DNA of 64,000 nt from Lentinus brumalis (lineage: Eukaryota > Basidiomycota > Agaricomycetes > Polyporales > Polyporaceae). The notes beneath the pieces are model-generated. The model saw only the letters and a list, made by a program, of their open reading frames with translations, made no database searches and was not told where the DNA came from. Below, one piece after another: positions 1 through 11,909 of the stretch (position 1 is its first letter; every line of letters begins with the position of its first letter). A program made the translations under genes and the position numbers. The DNA is taken from the NCBI GenBank assembly GCA_001792895.1, contig MARA01000004.1, forward strand, positions 1,798,001 to 1,862,000, given 5' to 3'.

Positions 1-594
1 AACGTAGTCACCGCGAACCTTCTTCCACCGTTCTGTCGTACCTGAGTCGCCAAAGACTGCACCATTTGACTCGACGATTCCGAGCTGACCGAGGGCCCAC
101 CAAAGAGGCTTGCCGACAACATAACTCGCGATGCGGTATGGGAGCCACCCTGGGTCGTATATTGACCGTGACGCGTTCAAGAAGTCTGAAAGAGGAATCA
201 AGGCTTTGGAGCTGCACAGCTCGAACTTCACTAGTGAAGAGCACCGATGAGGGACTCCGTGCCGAAATGCCAGAGACAGGATACTCACTATCACAGTGGG
301 TATGCTCAACGGCTTCCCGACACCCTCGACACGAAAACGGTCTGCAAATGCAACACCATATGCATGCAGTACAAGCCTGTCCGGAACAGCACTAAGTGTT
401 GAAGATTCCGAGAGCCAACCCCGGACTAGTGCGGCTTCTAGGGTGTGTCGCCACCATTCAACGTTCGAGGCGTACGACGAGGGATTCGAGTGCTTCTGGT
501 GGGTAAAGTCCGAGTAAAGGGACTTGAGACGAGTGCTAGACACCGATGCATATGTTGGTAGGGATGTGAGCTGAGCAAGAGGGATGGAGGACAT
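1..594 (-). CDS. CHMP7-like ESCRT-III protein, 5' part (runs off the window)
   Basis: The minus-strand frame opens at an ATG at 594 with MSSIPLAQL and reads on in protein-like sequence with VEWWRHTLE, GWLSESS and, nearer the window edge, SIYDPGWLPYRIASYV followed by GKPLWWALGQLGI. I recognise this as the N-terminal winged-helix part of fungal CHMP7/Snf7-family proteins, which act in ESCRT-III recruitment at endosomes and the nuclear envelope. One intron is needed between about 252 and 195 (donor GTGAGT after PTVI, resuming at FELCSSK). Only about 180 residues are visible; the Snf7 helices that would confirm the family lie beyond base 1. Family assignment is from recalled motif similarity. Confidence 0.68.
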   Translation of the reverse strand, partial: MSSIPLAQLTSLPTYASVSSTRLKSLYSDFTHQKHSNPSSYASNVEWWRHTLEAALVRGWLSESSTLSAVPDRLVLHAYGVAFADRFRVEGVGKPLSIPTVIVSILSLAFRHGVPHRCSSLVKFELCSSKALIPLSDFLNASRSIYDPGWLPYRIASYVVGKPLWWALGQLGIVESNGAVFGDSGTTERWKKVRGDYV

Positions 595-1591
595 GACTGG
601 AGGGACGACGCGATCCGGTGGCACGCCTGCAGTACTCGCTCTGGCGCTCGCCAACAATGGGCGCTCTGCCTTCCTGTTCGAGGAACGTCATGCTGTGCCT
701 TCTGCGGAACCACACACCACAGTGTGGATCGCAACCCTCTGAGAGGCTGCGAGATTTGGGCAGTCCAAGTCTCTCCGCCGTTAGGAGAAGTGCATTCCGC
801 AGCCACTGAGCAGGCAGCGGGGTACAAACGGATAAGTATCAAGCAGGGCTTTCAAGTTTGGCAGGTACTAGTACACCTCAATCTCATCATGTCCGTCACC
901 CAGCCACTAGAGACAGAAAGAACGAAATACTTTGTCCTCCTCAGGGACAGTGCGCTGCATTTTGGGCGATCCTCAAGCATTCGTCGCTTTTGCGTCCATG
1001 AGTAGTTCAAAGCAACTTCCGTAGGCTGAGCGCTGAGTTCACAATATGTATTGAGCACTACAGCTGAAGGCTACGGCATATTTGGGCAGAATGGTTGGAA
1101 GGACTGAGACGCAGCTCTTCTTCGCTCGCGACGTTCAGTTTTGCGGCCAAATTGTCAGAACTGATCCGACCCTGTCTCAGGCCCTGAGTTCGAGCGACAA
1201 AGGAGGGCAACAACAAAGCAACGTGTATATTCAATGGTATTGCACAGGACAGATAGCGACGACAAGGGATAGCAAATAACGGTGACAGAACGCACGTAGC
1301 AGAGGACAAAGCATCATGCAGCTTCTGATACATGACAGGAGGACAAACAGTAAGATGTGGCTTTTAACAGGAGTATAGCGATGGGACAGCAACAAGATTC
1401 AGGACAAAGAGAGCGCGTGACACGGAATTTGGTTATTGTTGGAGGATGTTTTTCGAGGAGAAGGGGTAGTAGAGAGATAAACAATGATAGCAGTGGATCG
1501 GACAGCAGAAAACAATCGGGGCGATGCGACATTGTACAGCAAAAAAGCAAGAGGACTCAGCGATAGATTGAGCGATGGTGCGGCGGTAGCA
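595..1591. other. intergenic, no gene recognised
   Basis: About 1 kb between the 5' end of the CHMP7-like gene and the 3' end of DUF7918 gene A. It must hold the CHMP7-like promoter on its left side. The small reading frames here look like no known protein and lack plausible splice partners. Confidence 0.5.
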
Positions 1592-2863
1592 TCAGTAATA
1601 GTTGTCGATAGCGTCGTCAAGGTCTTCAGGACGGTACTCGGGTTGGTACTCGTTCCATTGTTCGTATTCGTCGTTGGGCCTGTTGGGGTCCCAGGTGCCA
1701 GAGAAGGAGCGGATGGAGCTGGACGAAGCAATCTATGTGACGAACGTAAGGCGCTAGGCGCGCCGACGAGCACGAGATGCACACTCACCCGGCTGGTCTC
1801 AGTGGGGGCCTGAGGCCTTGGGCCCCTACCAAGGGCTTGGAAACTGCTCGCAGCAGACGAGGCAGGAGCACTGGCAGGCGGCGCGGGAGAGCGCAGGATG
1901 CGTGGACTGCCAGGAGAGGATACTCTTCCAGGAGTCGGCCCACCCTCTTCGTCGCTGTGCTCGACGGGAGGGAGGTCGGCTATGCTGAGAGTGCTGGCCG
2001 GAGGATGGTCTGGGATGCGCCAAAGGGTCTCGTGCTCGCCAATGATGCCTTGGGAGAGGAGCCAGTCTAAGACGCGTTCAGTCCCAATCATGTTCACATG
2101 TCATATAGGAAGTCCTCACCCTTGCTACGGTACCGGAAGATAAAGGTAACGTACGGGCCTGGCGCCTCAGGGTTGAACGGCACCATCTTCCAAGTTCTCT
2201 TCTGCATCGGGGCGGGCCTCACGTCGCCATACCTAGACGAGCCATTAACGCCCGCCCACAGATAGACAACGACATACACACCTGATGGCAACGTCTCCTT
2301 CCTGACGCAGTCCACGGATGACATTCGGGGGCGGGCGGATGGGGTTCGGCTCGCGTTCCCCAACGCGCTTGATGAGCAGGATCTGCAGCATAATGGAACC
2401 GACGGTCTTGTCTGGAGGCTTGCCGTCGAACCCGGCTCGGTCGTCTAGTTACGCTGTCAGCTAACAAAGCAGCTGTCCGTGGAGAACGCCCATACTAGGT
2501 CCAATCGCGGAGAAGACGAAGGGCCGCTCCTCTTCCTCGCTGACCCGGATGCCACGGCGCAGCTCCTCGCCTTCTCCGTGAAGATATTGGCCGGATACCT
2601 TGAAGCCGTCGAAGTAAATGTAGCTTGCACTGTCGACCATACTTCCGTGGTCGCGCCAGTGGACGACGAATGTCTGGGCCACAATCCAGGTAGGGTGGTT
2701 AGGACGCACACGCAGAGTATGAGCTGATAGCACGTACACTTCCGACCGTCCCGACTATCCAGCAAGTAACAGTATGATTGTTGTTGTTGGTTCGTGGTTC
2801 AAACTCGACAAGTTCGAGGTCGTTAGAAGTAATCCAAGCAGAGAAACCGCGGTGGTCGAGCAT
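1592..2863 (-). CDS. DUF7918 family protein (copy A)
   Basis: Six exons can be joined on the minus strand. ATG at 2863 (MLDHRGFSAWI); exon ends near 2738, 2496, 2283, the YRSK codons near 2112, and the NRP exon; stop TGA at 1594-1592. Signature pieces in order are HRGFSAWI, VTCWI, FVVHWRDHGS, YIYFDGFKVSGQYLHGEGEE, EEERPFVFS, KRVGERE and GPYVTFIFRYR, which match the beta-rich DUF7918 domain of basidiomycete proteins. A Pro/Ser-rich low-complexity region follows, then an acidic, Tyr-rich end (NDEYEQWNEYQ). Function is unknown for the family; no signal peptide or membrane segment is visible. The introns (about 50-65 nt, several with CTGAC-like branch sites) keep the frame, so this copy looks intact. 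Copies B and C lie at 32.4 and 42.6 kb. Confidence 0.8.
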
Positions 2864-3650
2864 TGTGACGGAAAGCGAGACAGCAAGAGGACGATACGAG
2901 ACAAGACAGCAGAGCAAAGCAAGTAGACAACTAAGGTCCTCTGATGAGCTGGATGATCGTAGGATTCGAGGAGGGGACGTACCAAATAATTAAGGACGAG
3001 GATGGTGGTAGGTGGGGAGGGTATTCGGGTGAGCGTTAGACCTTAAAAGGCCTGCGGGAACACGCTTCCAACTCCGCCAATTCAGCACACAACGACCGAT
3101 GAAGCAAGTCGTTGTTAGACAAGGGACTTGGGAGCGCCCCGTCGTTTGTTGAACTCGGAGTTGGCCAACCTGCAGCGCGCTTGCGCCAGCCGAAGTTGAA
3201 CTTGAAGTTCGACCAAAAGGGAACGAGCACGTGACTATTTTTCTTCCGGGCCGTCCTCCGAGCACTGCCACGTAGGTCCATCCCTTGAGGCTTGAAGTTG
3301 CTATGTCTCAGACGGTTCTCTTCACCCGCTGCACCTCAAAAAGTGTCCAGCCTCGATCTAACATCGGCGTATCGGTTTGATGGCTATGCGCCGACATGAC
3401 ATCAAGCCGCTCCAGCGTAAGTAATCCGAACACCCTTGTTCCGTAATCCCGCACCGACGCACTCATGTTTGGGGTGACCTGCACTAGCAGAGCTTTCGCT
3501 TATCAAGAGCATCACGTAGGAAGTCGCGTTTGCAGTGCATCATCCTGCCCTACGGAGGTCATGCACCGTACTGCTCGGAGGCCGCACGCCTCAACAGGCT
3601 GTTCGTGATTTTGTCTTGCCAAGCCTTGCGACAATCGCCCGCTCATATAT
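2864..3650. promoter_or_regulatory. divergent intergenic region, DUF7918 A / PPPY membrane gene
   Basis: 787 bp separate the two divergent starts, so both promoters should lie here. A TATATATA run at about 3644-3651 overlaps the most upstream ATG of the right-hand gene and may be its TATA box. No other reading frame in the interval looks coding. Confidence 0.4.
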
Positions 3651-4132
3651 ATGCGCCGCGCCGTGTCCGTCTCCGCCACCCGCATTCTTCCACCTGCTTC
3701 AAGTCGCAATCTCCTCGACGCTATGGCACCCATACTGGCGCGCACTTCACAGCCTGACCTACCCACATTCAACTACATCCCCATCATTGTCGGCGTGGTT
3801 GGAGGAGTAATGGGCCTAATCCTGATAATGTCCATTGTGATCATAATCCGAAGGCGGCGTGGCGGCTACTTCGTTCCGGCATACAGCTACGTCGCACCGT
3901 CATCGTCGGACTCTGGTGACCACCATCACCAGCATGCTTCAATCAGTCATGAGGTAGGCAGACGTCTGTCACTGTTCCTACTAAACATTGACTATGTCCG
4001 CAGATGCACTCTCAACATCACCGAGACGCTCACGACGCTGCCGTGCAGTCTGGTATGATGATATCGCATAGCAAGACTCCGGACATATCTACCTCGGTGT
4101 CCTCACCACCTCCTTATTCCGGACTTCCTTGA
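3651..4132 (+). CDS. small single-pass membrane protein with PPPY motif
   Basis: Two exons: 3651 (or 3723) to 3953, a 51-nt intron (GTAGGC...CCGCAG, 3954-4004), then to TGA at 4130-4132. The protein has a hydrophobic helix (FNYIPIIVGVVGGVMGLILI and on), a stop-transfer RRRRGG, a Tyr/Ser stretch and a His-rich tail (GDHHHQH...), and ends with SPPPYSGLP. PPxY is the classic ligand of WW domains such as those of Rsp5/Nedd4 ubiquitin ligases, so an adaptor or ligase target at a membrane is a fair inference. The upstream ATG at 3651 overlaps a TATATATA run, so the ATG at 3723 (MAPILART) may be the true start. No known family was recognised. The next gene has the same architecture with a larger ectodomain. 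Confidence 0.6.
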
Positions 4133-5634
4133 ATCTAGGATCGTACACATGTATCCCTTATCACCCCTGCTTCGAGAGTACACGGACACTTCTTGCGATG
4201 GATTTTGTGTATTTTATGGTATGTACCACTGAGGATTCCTGGCAGTGTCTCAATCTCACCGTCTTTTTGAAAGTTGATAGCATATCTAATATTGTGTTCA
4301 ACACGCTTCATACAGAGTCAAACTTTGTCTTGTGAGCCGCCTGATGAATGCCAAATCACTCAAGACCATGGATCCATACTTGCCAGCTGTTTCCGATCCT
4401 CTCCGGATGGTCGGAGGCAGTCTTCTTTGCTTGAGTGCGTGCGTTCATGTACCGCCTCCTTCAGCTCATTTAGTAGCACTAACCACATCAAAGTCCACAC
4501 TCGTCCCGCAGCTATGCCGGCATACGTGATCGCGCCTGTGCCGCAAACAGGGACTGAGTATTGCATGAAATCAGGCTCATCGCCGCACCGCCCACCTCCG
4601 CGCTGTGTCTGGCCGCAATCGATTTTAGGTGAGCGGTCACAGGAGGGTTCAAGTGTTTGCATCGTAGTCCGGCTCATGACCAGAAGACCCTCGGTATTCG
4701 ATCGACTTCGAATAGCCACAAGATGATGGCCCGTCGATACTATTGTCATCCATCACCTCTACTCCGAGGGTTTTACTGAGGCTCCCTACCCCTCAGTGGT
4801 TGAAAGTCCTACCCACATCCATCCTCATCACCAGGTGAGGTTTCCACTCGCAACCTCTTCTACGCAGTTGCTCTGCAGTATGATGTCGTCTTCTAGCATC
4901 ACCATATCCATACCGCTCTTCATACGCTCACCATGACAACCTTCCTAGTACTCACCAAGCCCCTCACCCTTTCGCTTCTGCCAACCATGGTGTTGACGTT
5001 GGGCATGTCCTCCACTTTGCTCATCATGATGCCGAGGTCGGTCAGTCCTACTTGCGCGTACATACATCAAGCTATCACACCTCGGTCATAGCAGTGCACC
5101 GTTTGCTACCTGCCTCTGTCTGGCCGGACAACACATGGTGATTCCGAGTCAGCGAGCAGAGAGCCCACATTCGGTCACGCTGTGGATCAAACAGGTGGCA
5201 GGCTTGGGGCGGCGATAAGCCGATGCTCCCGTATCATGGCTTACGGTACGCGTTTTGACATCCGCGGTCAAGGTTCGCACTCATTGTTTGGAGACAGCCT
5301 CCCATCTATCCTCTCCCGGGCATTCCGCTCTCAGCCGCCTATGCTTCTTCCTCACGTGTGTGAGGTCTCGGGCCCGTGTACGCTAAGGTACGAACGTGAG
5401 CTGTCCATGGTTGACGGATTGGCGGGCTAGGTCTGACAGCGCTGTCGGCGCCCGCGTCATAGTATTTGATCTCGAAGATACGTCGCTTTTTGCACCACAA
5501 CATACACGGCAACCACTAGATCCCAGTCCGGAGACACACTCTTGATCAATGCTCTCAGGCCTTACGGGTCATTTAATGGATGGACTGCCACCACAACTCT
5601 TGCTTCTCCTTTCTCCTCCTTTCATAGGGCCGCA
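4133..5634 (+). other. unassigned stretch with broken coding-like fragments
   Basis: No complete gene could be built. Plus-strand fragments look partly coding: an open frame 4274-4726 continues past a single TGA (4724-4726) to a His-rich piece (about 4740-4850) ending at a GTGAGG donor; a second His-rich piece lies at about 4890-5038 and a third frame at 5097-5430. The His-rich character recalls the tail of the neighbouring PPPY gene, so this may be a decayed relative, but frames and splice phases do not join cleanly. From 5431 to 5634 only promoter sequence for the next gene is expected. Confidence 0.25.
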
Positions 5635-7292
5635 ATGTACCCTTGGTCATTACTGCCAGCTACCGCATTTCTTGCAGCCCGGACGTATGCTCAGACGACG
5701 AACGCTCCATGCAAAAATGTGACAGACACTCAGTGGGTGAGCGTGTACAGCGTATCTTCGCAAAGTCTTTGGGAGTTTTTTACTGATATGACCAACTTAT
5801 CCTCCCAGTCGTTCAATTCCCTTGGCCAGAGTCCATGCCTCATGGGTGCATACATGATGGGAGCATGCCAGCCTGGCGGAAGTTCGTTCATGTTCTCCCC
5901 TTTCTATCTTGTGCATGCGACTGACTCGCGACGGGTAGGCTATGATGTGCAGGGCCTCCCGGACGTGAACTTCCGTTACAACGGTCCCACGGCCGACCAA
6001 GCGACCATATGCAGCTGCAGCTCAATATCGTATTCACTCATGAGTGCATGCGGATTTTGCCAAGGAGCAGGCTGGCCAGAGTGGGTTTCTTCGTACTCCG
6101 AGAGGTCTTGTACATGTCCACTAAGCCTGCACTCTCACAGGTGGAGCGCATGGACGACGAACTGTTCATCGGAGCTAGTGCACAACGGGAGGTGAGAAAT
6201 GCCCCGCATGCGATATCATGTATCTGATCTTGTCTTACGCTTCAAATAGCTACCCGCATCCCATCCCGAAAGGAACTCGTATCCCGGATTGGGCGTTCGT
6301 GCCGATTCAAGGCTTCGTAAGTGCTACTTTTCCGCAAGTTCCCTGGACCATAATAAGTAGACCTTGTTCCTAGCTAGACGAGTTCGATGCGGTACAAGGC
6401 ATGGACATAGGCGGTGAGTGTTGCAGAACATCACACCGTTCTCAAAATCTCATGGTGGCTGGCGATAGATAAACTGGAGTCTACGGGGACGGCAACGCCG
6501 ACGGGCACGCCCGTGACTAGTGCGTTCCCCACCGACGTCGGAGGCAGTGTCACCCACACCGCTGGCGGAGCATCACAAACAGGCAGCACCTCTGAGTCGA
6601 ACGGACAGAGCTTGACCGGGAGCGCGAGCGGCACACTTCTCACTACTACGGACGACAGCAGCCGCTCGACTGGTACCGGAAGTCCGTCCCCAACATCGGA
6701 GTCGTCGACCGGTGACCACAAGACGAACATCGCAGCGGTCGTTGGCGGTATCATCGCTGGATTGATCGCCTTCGCGTCAGTCATTGGCCTCGTTGTCTAC
6801 TTCTGCATCTTGCGCAAACGCCGCGGCGTAGGGGGGCCAAATGCTGTTCTGCCGGGGATGGCACAGACTAAGCCGGGATACGAGAGGCGGCCCCTCGTCA
6901 ACTACGACGTGCCGTCCACACCAGACGTAGATGCGAGCGACCCTTTCTCTGCAACGCCGACCTCTCCTAGCCAGTGGGCGGGGACAGCGTCCGAACCTGT
7001 CGTCTACCCCACTCCGTCGCCGTCTCCTCCTGTCGCGCCAGTCACTCCTCCCATACAGTCGGTGCGTGAGGCACCGCCGATGCGCCTCTACGTGAGTGCT
7101 TATATTTCAATCCAATATCAATACCCTCGCAGAGAGCCTGAACCTGACGTGGGTTCACTACAGGATCCTGCGGACCCGACTACTTTCCCTCCTACTCCAG
7201 CTCCTCAGTCGCAGTCGAGCCTGTTCGACATGACCCAGGTCACCTATCCGAACGTCGCACACCAACCCCAACAACCTATCCCGGAACTATGA
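5635..7292 (+). CDS. Cys-rich single-pass membrane protein (basidiomycete family)
   Basis: The start ATG at 5635 gives a signal peptide (MYPWSLLPATAFLAARTYAQ). The ectodomain has paired Cys motifs: PCLMGAYMMGAC, CSCSSISYSLMSACGFCQG and WSAWTTNCSS, then PIPKGTRIPDWAF. A Ser/Thr-rich stalk (likely O-glycosylated) follows, then one membrane helix (IAAVVGGIIAGLIAFASVIG), a basic stop (RKRRG) and a Pro-rich cytoplasmic tail. Introns are inferred at 5738-5809, about 6079-6139, 6192-6249, 6319-6375, 6413-6468 and 7096-7167, all GT-AG; the last reads open but is probably removed because it starts GTGAGT and gives LYDPADPTTF. This ectodomain arrangement recurs in many uncharacterised mushroom proteins. 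A surface or wall-sensing role is only inference. Confidence 0.75.
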
Positions 7293-8124
7293 ATGTTTAG
7301 CGGAGAGTGCATAACGTATAGACTCACAGGGTCGGTCTCTTGAGGGCCGCATGCTCCGTACATACATAGCTGTTCTCTTCCATTCAGATGTATCCTCGTC
7401 CGTTGTTACTCCTTTGTTCGTGGTACAATATGATGATTTATATTCGACGAGCTACATCGGCTCAGATCCCCCGATCCTTGTACGAACGTCAAACTGAGAA
7501 GGCTTGTCGGAAGCACTAGGTGACCGTCCTATCCGTGGGTGATTAGGATGGCCGGCCAAAGAGTGCACCTTTGCTCTGAGGCACCCAGAGATGAAAGAAC
7601 GTCTTCAGAGGACGACGAACCAACATGTGGTAAATGGGTGCCTGTGTAGTTGTTAAAAGATTAGAAGGGTGTGTCCGCGTCGGCGAATGGAATATATGCG
7701 TGGCACCTTAGGGCAGGCTGTGGATCGGGAGCGCCCGTTGTTCAGCCGCGAGAAGCGTTGCAATGCGCCATCGTTGTTCCGACCCTGGTCTCTAAGCCAG
7801 TCTAAGCCCTCTCTAAGCTGATCTGCTGGAAGACGGTCCCATGGTCTTTGCGCACGGACAGTCGGACTCCGGATGGTAATAATATCTCGCAGTTACTCAG
7901 CCTGTTGAGATGGGTGCGCGGAGGTTCTCATGGGTGCTCACGCCCTGCTCTATCTTGTGCTCTGCAACTGCAACGTGTCCGGCGAGGAAGAGCGGTTGAT
8001 AGCTGAGGTATAGCGACGTCGCGTCAGGTGTGTCCCTGCTCGTCAGACTTGCACGATAACACGCTGACGTTCGTGATCGATTTCCCAGAAACAGTTGTAT
8101 CGGCTTGCGTCATCGACATTGCGC
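7293..8124. other. intergenic, no gene recognised
   Basis: About 830 bp holding the 3' end of the membrane-protein gene and the promoter of the aldo/keto reductase. No coding-like frame, RNA gene or repeat was seen. Confidence 0.5.
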
Positions 8125-9281
8125 ATGGCTGGCTTCCCTCTTCGGTCATTGCGAACGTATATAGCTGTCGCAGTCGTCGGCGTGGCTGCTTACTCCCTCC
8201 TCCGTCGACCCTCGTCGACCCTACAACGCGCAATGGCCCCTCTCACCATCCCGCTGAACGACGGCAAGCAGATCCCTTGGTTGGGCTTCGGCACCGGGAC
8301 TGCCCTCTATAGCAAGGACGCAGAGGCCGCGATCAGAGTCGCGATTGCGAACGGCATAGTCCACCTCGATGGTGCTCAGATGTACCAGAACGAGGACTCC
8401 CTCGGCAACGGCATCGCATCCTCGGGCAAACCGCGCTCCGAGCTGTTCGTCACTACGAAGCTTGGCAAGCTCCCGGAGGGCAAGACCGTTCGCGACACCC
8501 TCGTGGAGTCGCTGAAGAAGCTGAAGCTTGATTACGTCGACCTCTTCCTCATCCACATGCCAATTCACCACGAGGGTAAGCTGAAGGCAGTATGGAAGGA
8601 GTTTGAAGAGCTGCAGAAGGAGGGTCTGGCAAAGAGCATCGGGGTGTCGAACTTCAGAATCAAGGATTTCGAGGAGCTGCTCGACGGTGCCAATGTCGTT
8701 CCTGCGGTCAACCAGGTGAGTTTTACATGAGGTTGACGTGGCGTGGGTTGATTCACGCTTACCGCTCTGTCCTTCTGTCATAGATTGAGTACCACCCATA
8801 CGTCTATAAGGCGACGGCGCCCCTACTCGAGTTCCAGAAGAAACACAACATCGTCGCGACCTCCTACGGCGGATTAACCCCCATCGTCCGTCAGAAGGGC
8901 GGCCCGGTCGACCCCGTACTCGCATCCATCACCCAGCGTTTGACGAAGGACGCTGGGAAGAATGTGACGGAGGGGCAAGTCCTTGGTCTGTGGTTGCGGA
9001 GCCAGGGTATTCCTGAGATCACGTCAGTCAAGCCGCCTACTGATGTTATCGTTCAATGACTGAACTTCCCTCTTCTCGCAGGACGAGCTCCAAGGAAGAA
9101 CGCGTGAAGGAGTACGTTGCAACGCAGACTCTGCCCGACCTTACTCCTGAAGAGGTCAATGCCATCACCGAGGCTGGTTCCAAGGTTCATCACCGCGCTT
9201 TTGTGAGTCCCGTTCCTCGTCACACGTCCGTGTCAAGTACTTAACGACCTATCATCTCAGTGCAAGTGGCTGGATGATTGA
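8125..9281 (+). CDS. aldo/keto reductase
   Basis: NAD(P)H-dependent reductase of the AKR fold, reducing aldehydes or ketones. Exons: 8125-8715, 8784-9022, 9082-9202, 9261-9281; phases agree. The catalytic tetrad is visible: Asp in HLDGAQMY, Tyr of MYQNE, Lys in TTKLG and His in LIHMP. VNQIEYHPY and the C-terminal NADPH-binding region (ITTSSKEERV) are also present. From the ATG at 8125 the protein is about 323 aa and begins with a hydrophobic stretch (TYIAVAVVGVAAYSLL), which could anchor it in a membrane. The ATG at 8233 has a better start context (G at -3 and +4) and gives a usual 287-aa soluble enzyme. The substrate cannot be told from sequence. Confidence 0.88.
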
Positions 9282-9476
9282 CTTAGATAAGAAGGAGATG
9301 TAGTAGAAGCTGTACCACTGCACTAAATGTACTATCAGAAGCGAAGTGTCGAACATGTTTCCGCATACTTACTTTTGTGTGGGGTGAACCAAGTGCCAGT
9401 GAAGTACTTATCCTGGACAAGATGCTGGCATGAACAGAATTTCGTCACCGACGAGCGCTTGATGTGGACGCGCTGA

Positions 9477-10764
9477 ATGCTTTCGACCACTTCTGCTTGT
9501 CATAAATCCTTCCGTGCTTGTCTGTCAGTACCTCGCCAGTACTCGACGTTATACACTAGACCGCCGTTTCTTGGTCTTTCTCATCGTCTGCGCTCCGCAA
9601 TGCCCAAGGACAGCCAAACGGGCCCCATTTCGGCACTCTTTGGAGTAGTCAAGCCGTCAGGACCAACCTCGATGTCGTTGGTGAACGATGTCAAAAAGCT
9701 GGTCGCGAACTCGCCGGTCTTTGTGGAGGAAGAGAAACTCGCGAAGAAGACGGGGAAATCTGGTCGGAAAGGCAAGTACGGGAGGGATGCGGTCAAGATT
9801 GGACAGGGAGGAACGCTCGATCCCCTCGCGGACGGAGTTCTCGGTAACTAGCTTCCTGGTTCTCCACGAAGATATTCCGGCCTGAATGGTTGTGCAGTTG
9901 TCGGTGTGGGTAAAGGTACGAAAAAGCTGTCTGAATTTCTCGACTGTGTGAAGGTAATCGAGGTCTCATACGGGCATCTATCCAGACGACATGATTGACG
10001 GAAGCCGTAGGAGTATCGGACGACGTGTCTACTGGGCTGCGAGACCGACACATATGACAGCGAAGGCAAGCAAGTACGCACCGCGCCGTGGCAGCATGTC
10101 ACTCGTGAACAGGTCGAAAAAGCTTTGGAGCAATTCCGAGGCGAGATAGAGCAGATCCCACCTATGTGCGTATATGCAGGTCGTCGGTCTGCATGCGTCC
10201 CTCGCTGATTGCTACGACAGCTTCTCTGCGTTAAAAATGGACGGCATGCCATTGTACGACTACGCTCGCAAAGGCATTCCGCTGCCACGGCCCATCGAAA
10301 AACGGAAGGTCACGGTCCATTCCCTCGAGTTAATCGAGTGGAAAGGCAGCGACCATTCCTTCCGGTGGCCGGAGAAGAAGTTCACGAAGGAGGAGCAGGA
10401 AGCGATGGAGAAGGCTCTCAAGAGCGTGGACGACACCGTCTCCATCAAGGACGAACTCGAAGCAGACAGCTCGGGGTCGCAAGTCCCCACTGCATTCGTC
10501 CTACGCATGAAGGTCTCCGGCGGAACTTACGTCCGATGCATCGTGCACGACTTGGCACATGCACTTGGGTCCGCAGGCCATGTTGTCACACTGACACGAT
10601 CAAGACAAGGGCGCTTCGCCCTCGAGCCGACAGAAGAGGGTGATCGCGCTTGCGTCCCTTGGGAAGTATTCGAGAAAGCGTTGAAGGACCAAGGCGAGCC
10701 GGACGCGGATGGTCGTAAGGAATGGGAGAGGGAGGTGCTAGCTAAGCTGGAAGTTGTATCATAG
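9477..10764 (+). CDS. PUS4: tRNA pseudouridine-55 synthase (TruB/Pus4)
   Basis: Makes pseudouridine-55 in the T-loop of tRNAs. Exons 9477-9843, 9898-9953, 10011-10165 and 10221-10764 join in frame. FGVVKPSGPTS opens the TruB fold; GQGGTLDPLADGVL carries the catalytic Asp; VGVGKGTKKL, PPIFSALKMDG and GGTYVRCIVHDLAHALG are further TruB motifs. The ATG at 9477 adds 41 residues rich in Ser, Arg and Leu without acidic residues until PKD, which looks like a mitochondrial presequence; the in-frame ATG at 9600 would start a nuclear/cytosolic form. Yeast Pus4 serves both compartments, so alternative starts are a reasonable inference. Confidence 0.92.
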
Positions 10765-11909
10765 GCTGTAAGTCGGGCCTCGATCTGCAATACCTACGTG
10801 TCCACGCTGACTTCGATCGTTCCCTATGGCTTGCAGATAAAATTTGTTCGTGTTCACTGTGCGATCAAGTCCGCAGTCGGTGTGCCACAAGGTCCACTCC
10901 GTAATCATACTAGCCCGTGCGTTCTCGGTGCGGACACCTAGACGTAAATCCTATGCCTTCTGTCCCAAAGTATTCTGTGAGTCATCGGCCAAGGGAAATC
11001 TATATGATGCTGACGGCGTTTCTCACCCGTCGTCTCATGCTGAAGACGTGTCGCCATTGAGTTACGGAGAACCCCATATCTGATGATTGCGTACTCGCTC
11101 AGGAAGCGGCGATGCTTCGACGTAGTCGGACCTCAGTGATACCGCCACACACAATGGGTGTAAGGAGTCTCTTCGATGCCCTCTGCTATTCTAACTGACC
11201 ATTTTCTCAGCTCGTGGTGAATTCAGACAGTTCAGATGACTTCGCATCGGATGATCCCTTGATTGACCGTTAGGATTCGATTGTGCATGGGGCGCTCAGC
11301 GGCAATCTTCTGCTCTGACTGTCAGTGATAACCCGGACGGCGACCTCCTTCCGAGGGCGTCGGTCTCTGCTCAACCACCTGAAATGCGACGCGTGACGTG
11401 TTCTCGTGCAGCTATCACGTCTTCCTCGCGATGCCACCAGCTTCGAACGGACGCCAGTGCAGTGAATGCTAACACCTGTGGTTCGAGAAAGGGATAGCTT
11501 GGCGGTCGATATCGTCTTCGAAAACGGAGACAACTGGATGCCGTCGACGGCGTGGTACCCACGGCGAACGTGCTTGGACAACCCGCGGGTTATGGTGGAA
11601 ACCTGTGCCTCCTGGCAAGGCAAGACGCGTGCAGAGCACGCGAATGTGGGTGCCTGTCCCTGGTGCATGGCAGAGGCAACGCGGGCTCACCACTGCAAAG
11701 GCAAGGATGGGTTTCGATCAAGATGGATCGCGCGACAGGGCTCTCGATAACGAATCTTGCGGGGACGGTCCTGGACGGTCCGTCGGTCAGGTGTGTAGTC
11801 GGTACTCGGGAAGGCCGGACCGACTACAAATGGTCGCCGGACATAAAGGTCGACGGTGAGATCTCGAGATTCCTGCATCCTCCACTCTGTTCTCCGTCAG
11901 TCCGTCGAT
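10765..11909. other. intergenic, no gene recognised
   Basis: About 1.1 kb between PUS4 and the aldolase gene. Frames on both strands (for example 11270-11668 minus, 11466-11750 plus) overlap each other and show no recognisable motif or neighbouring splice partner. The right end should contain the aldolase promoter. Confidence 0.45.
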
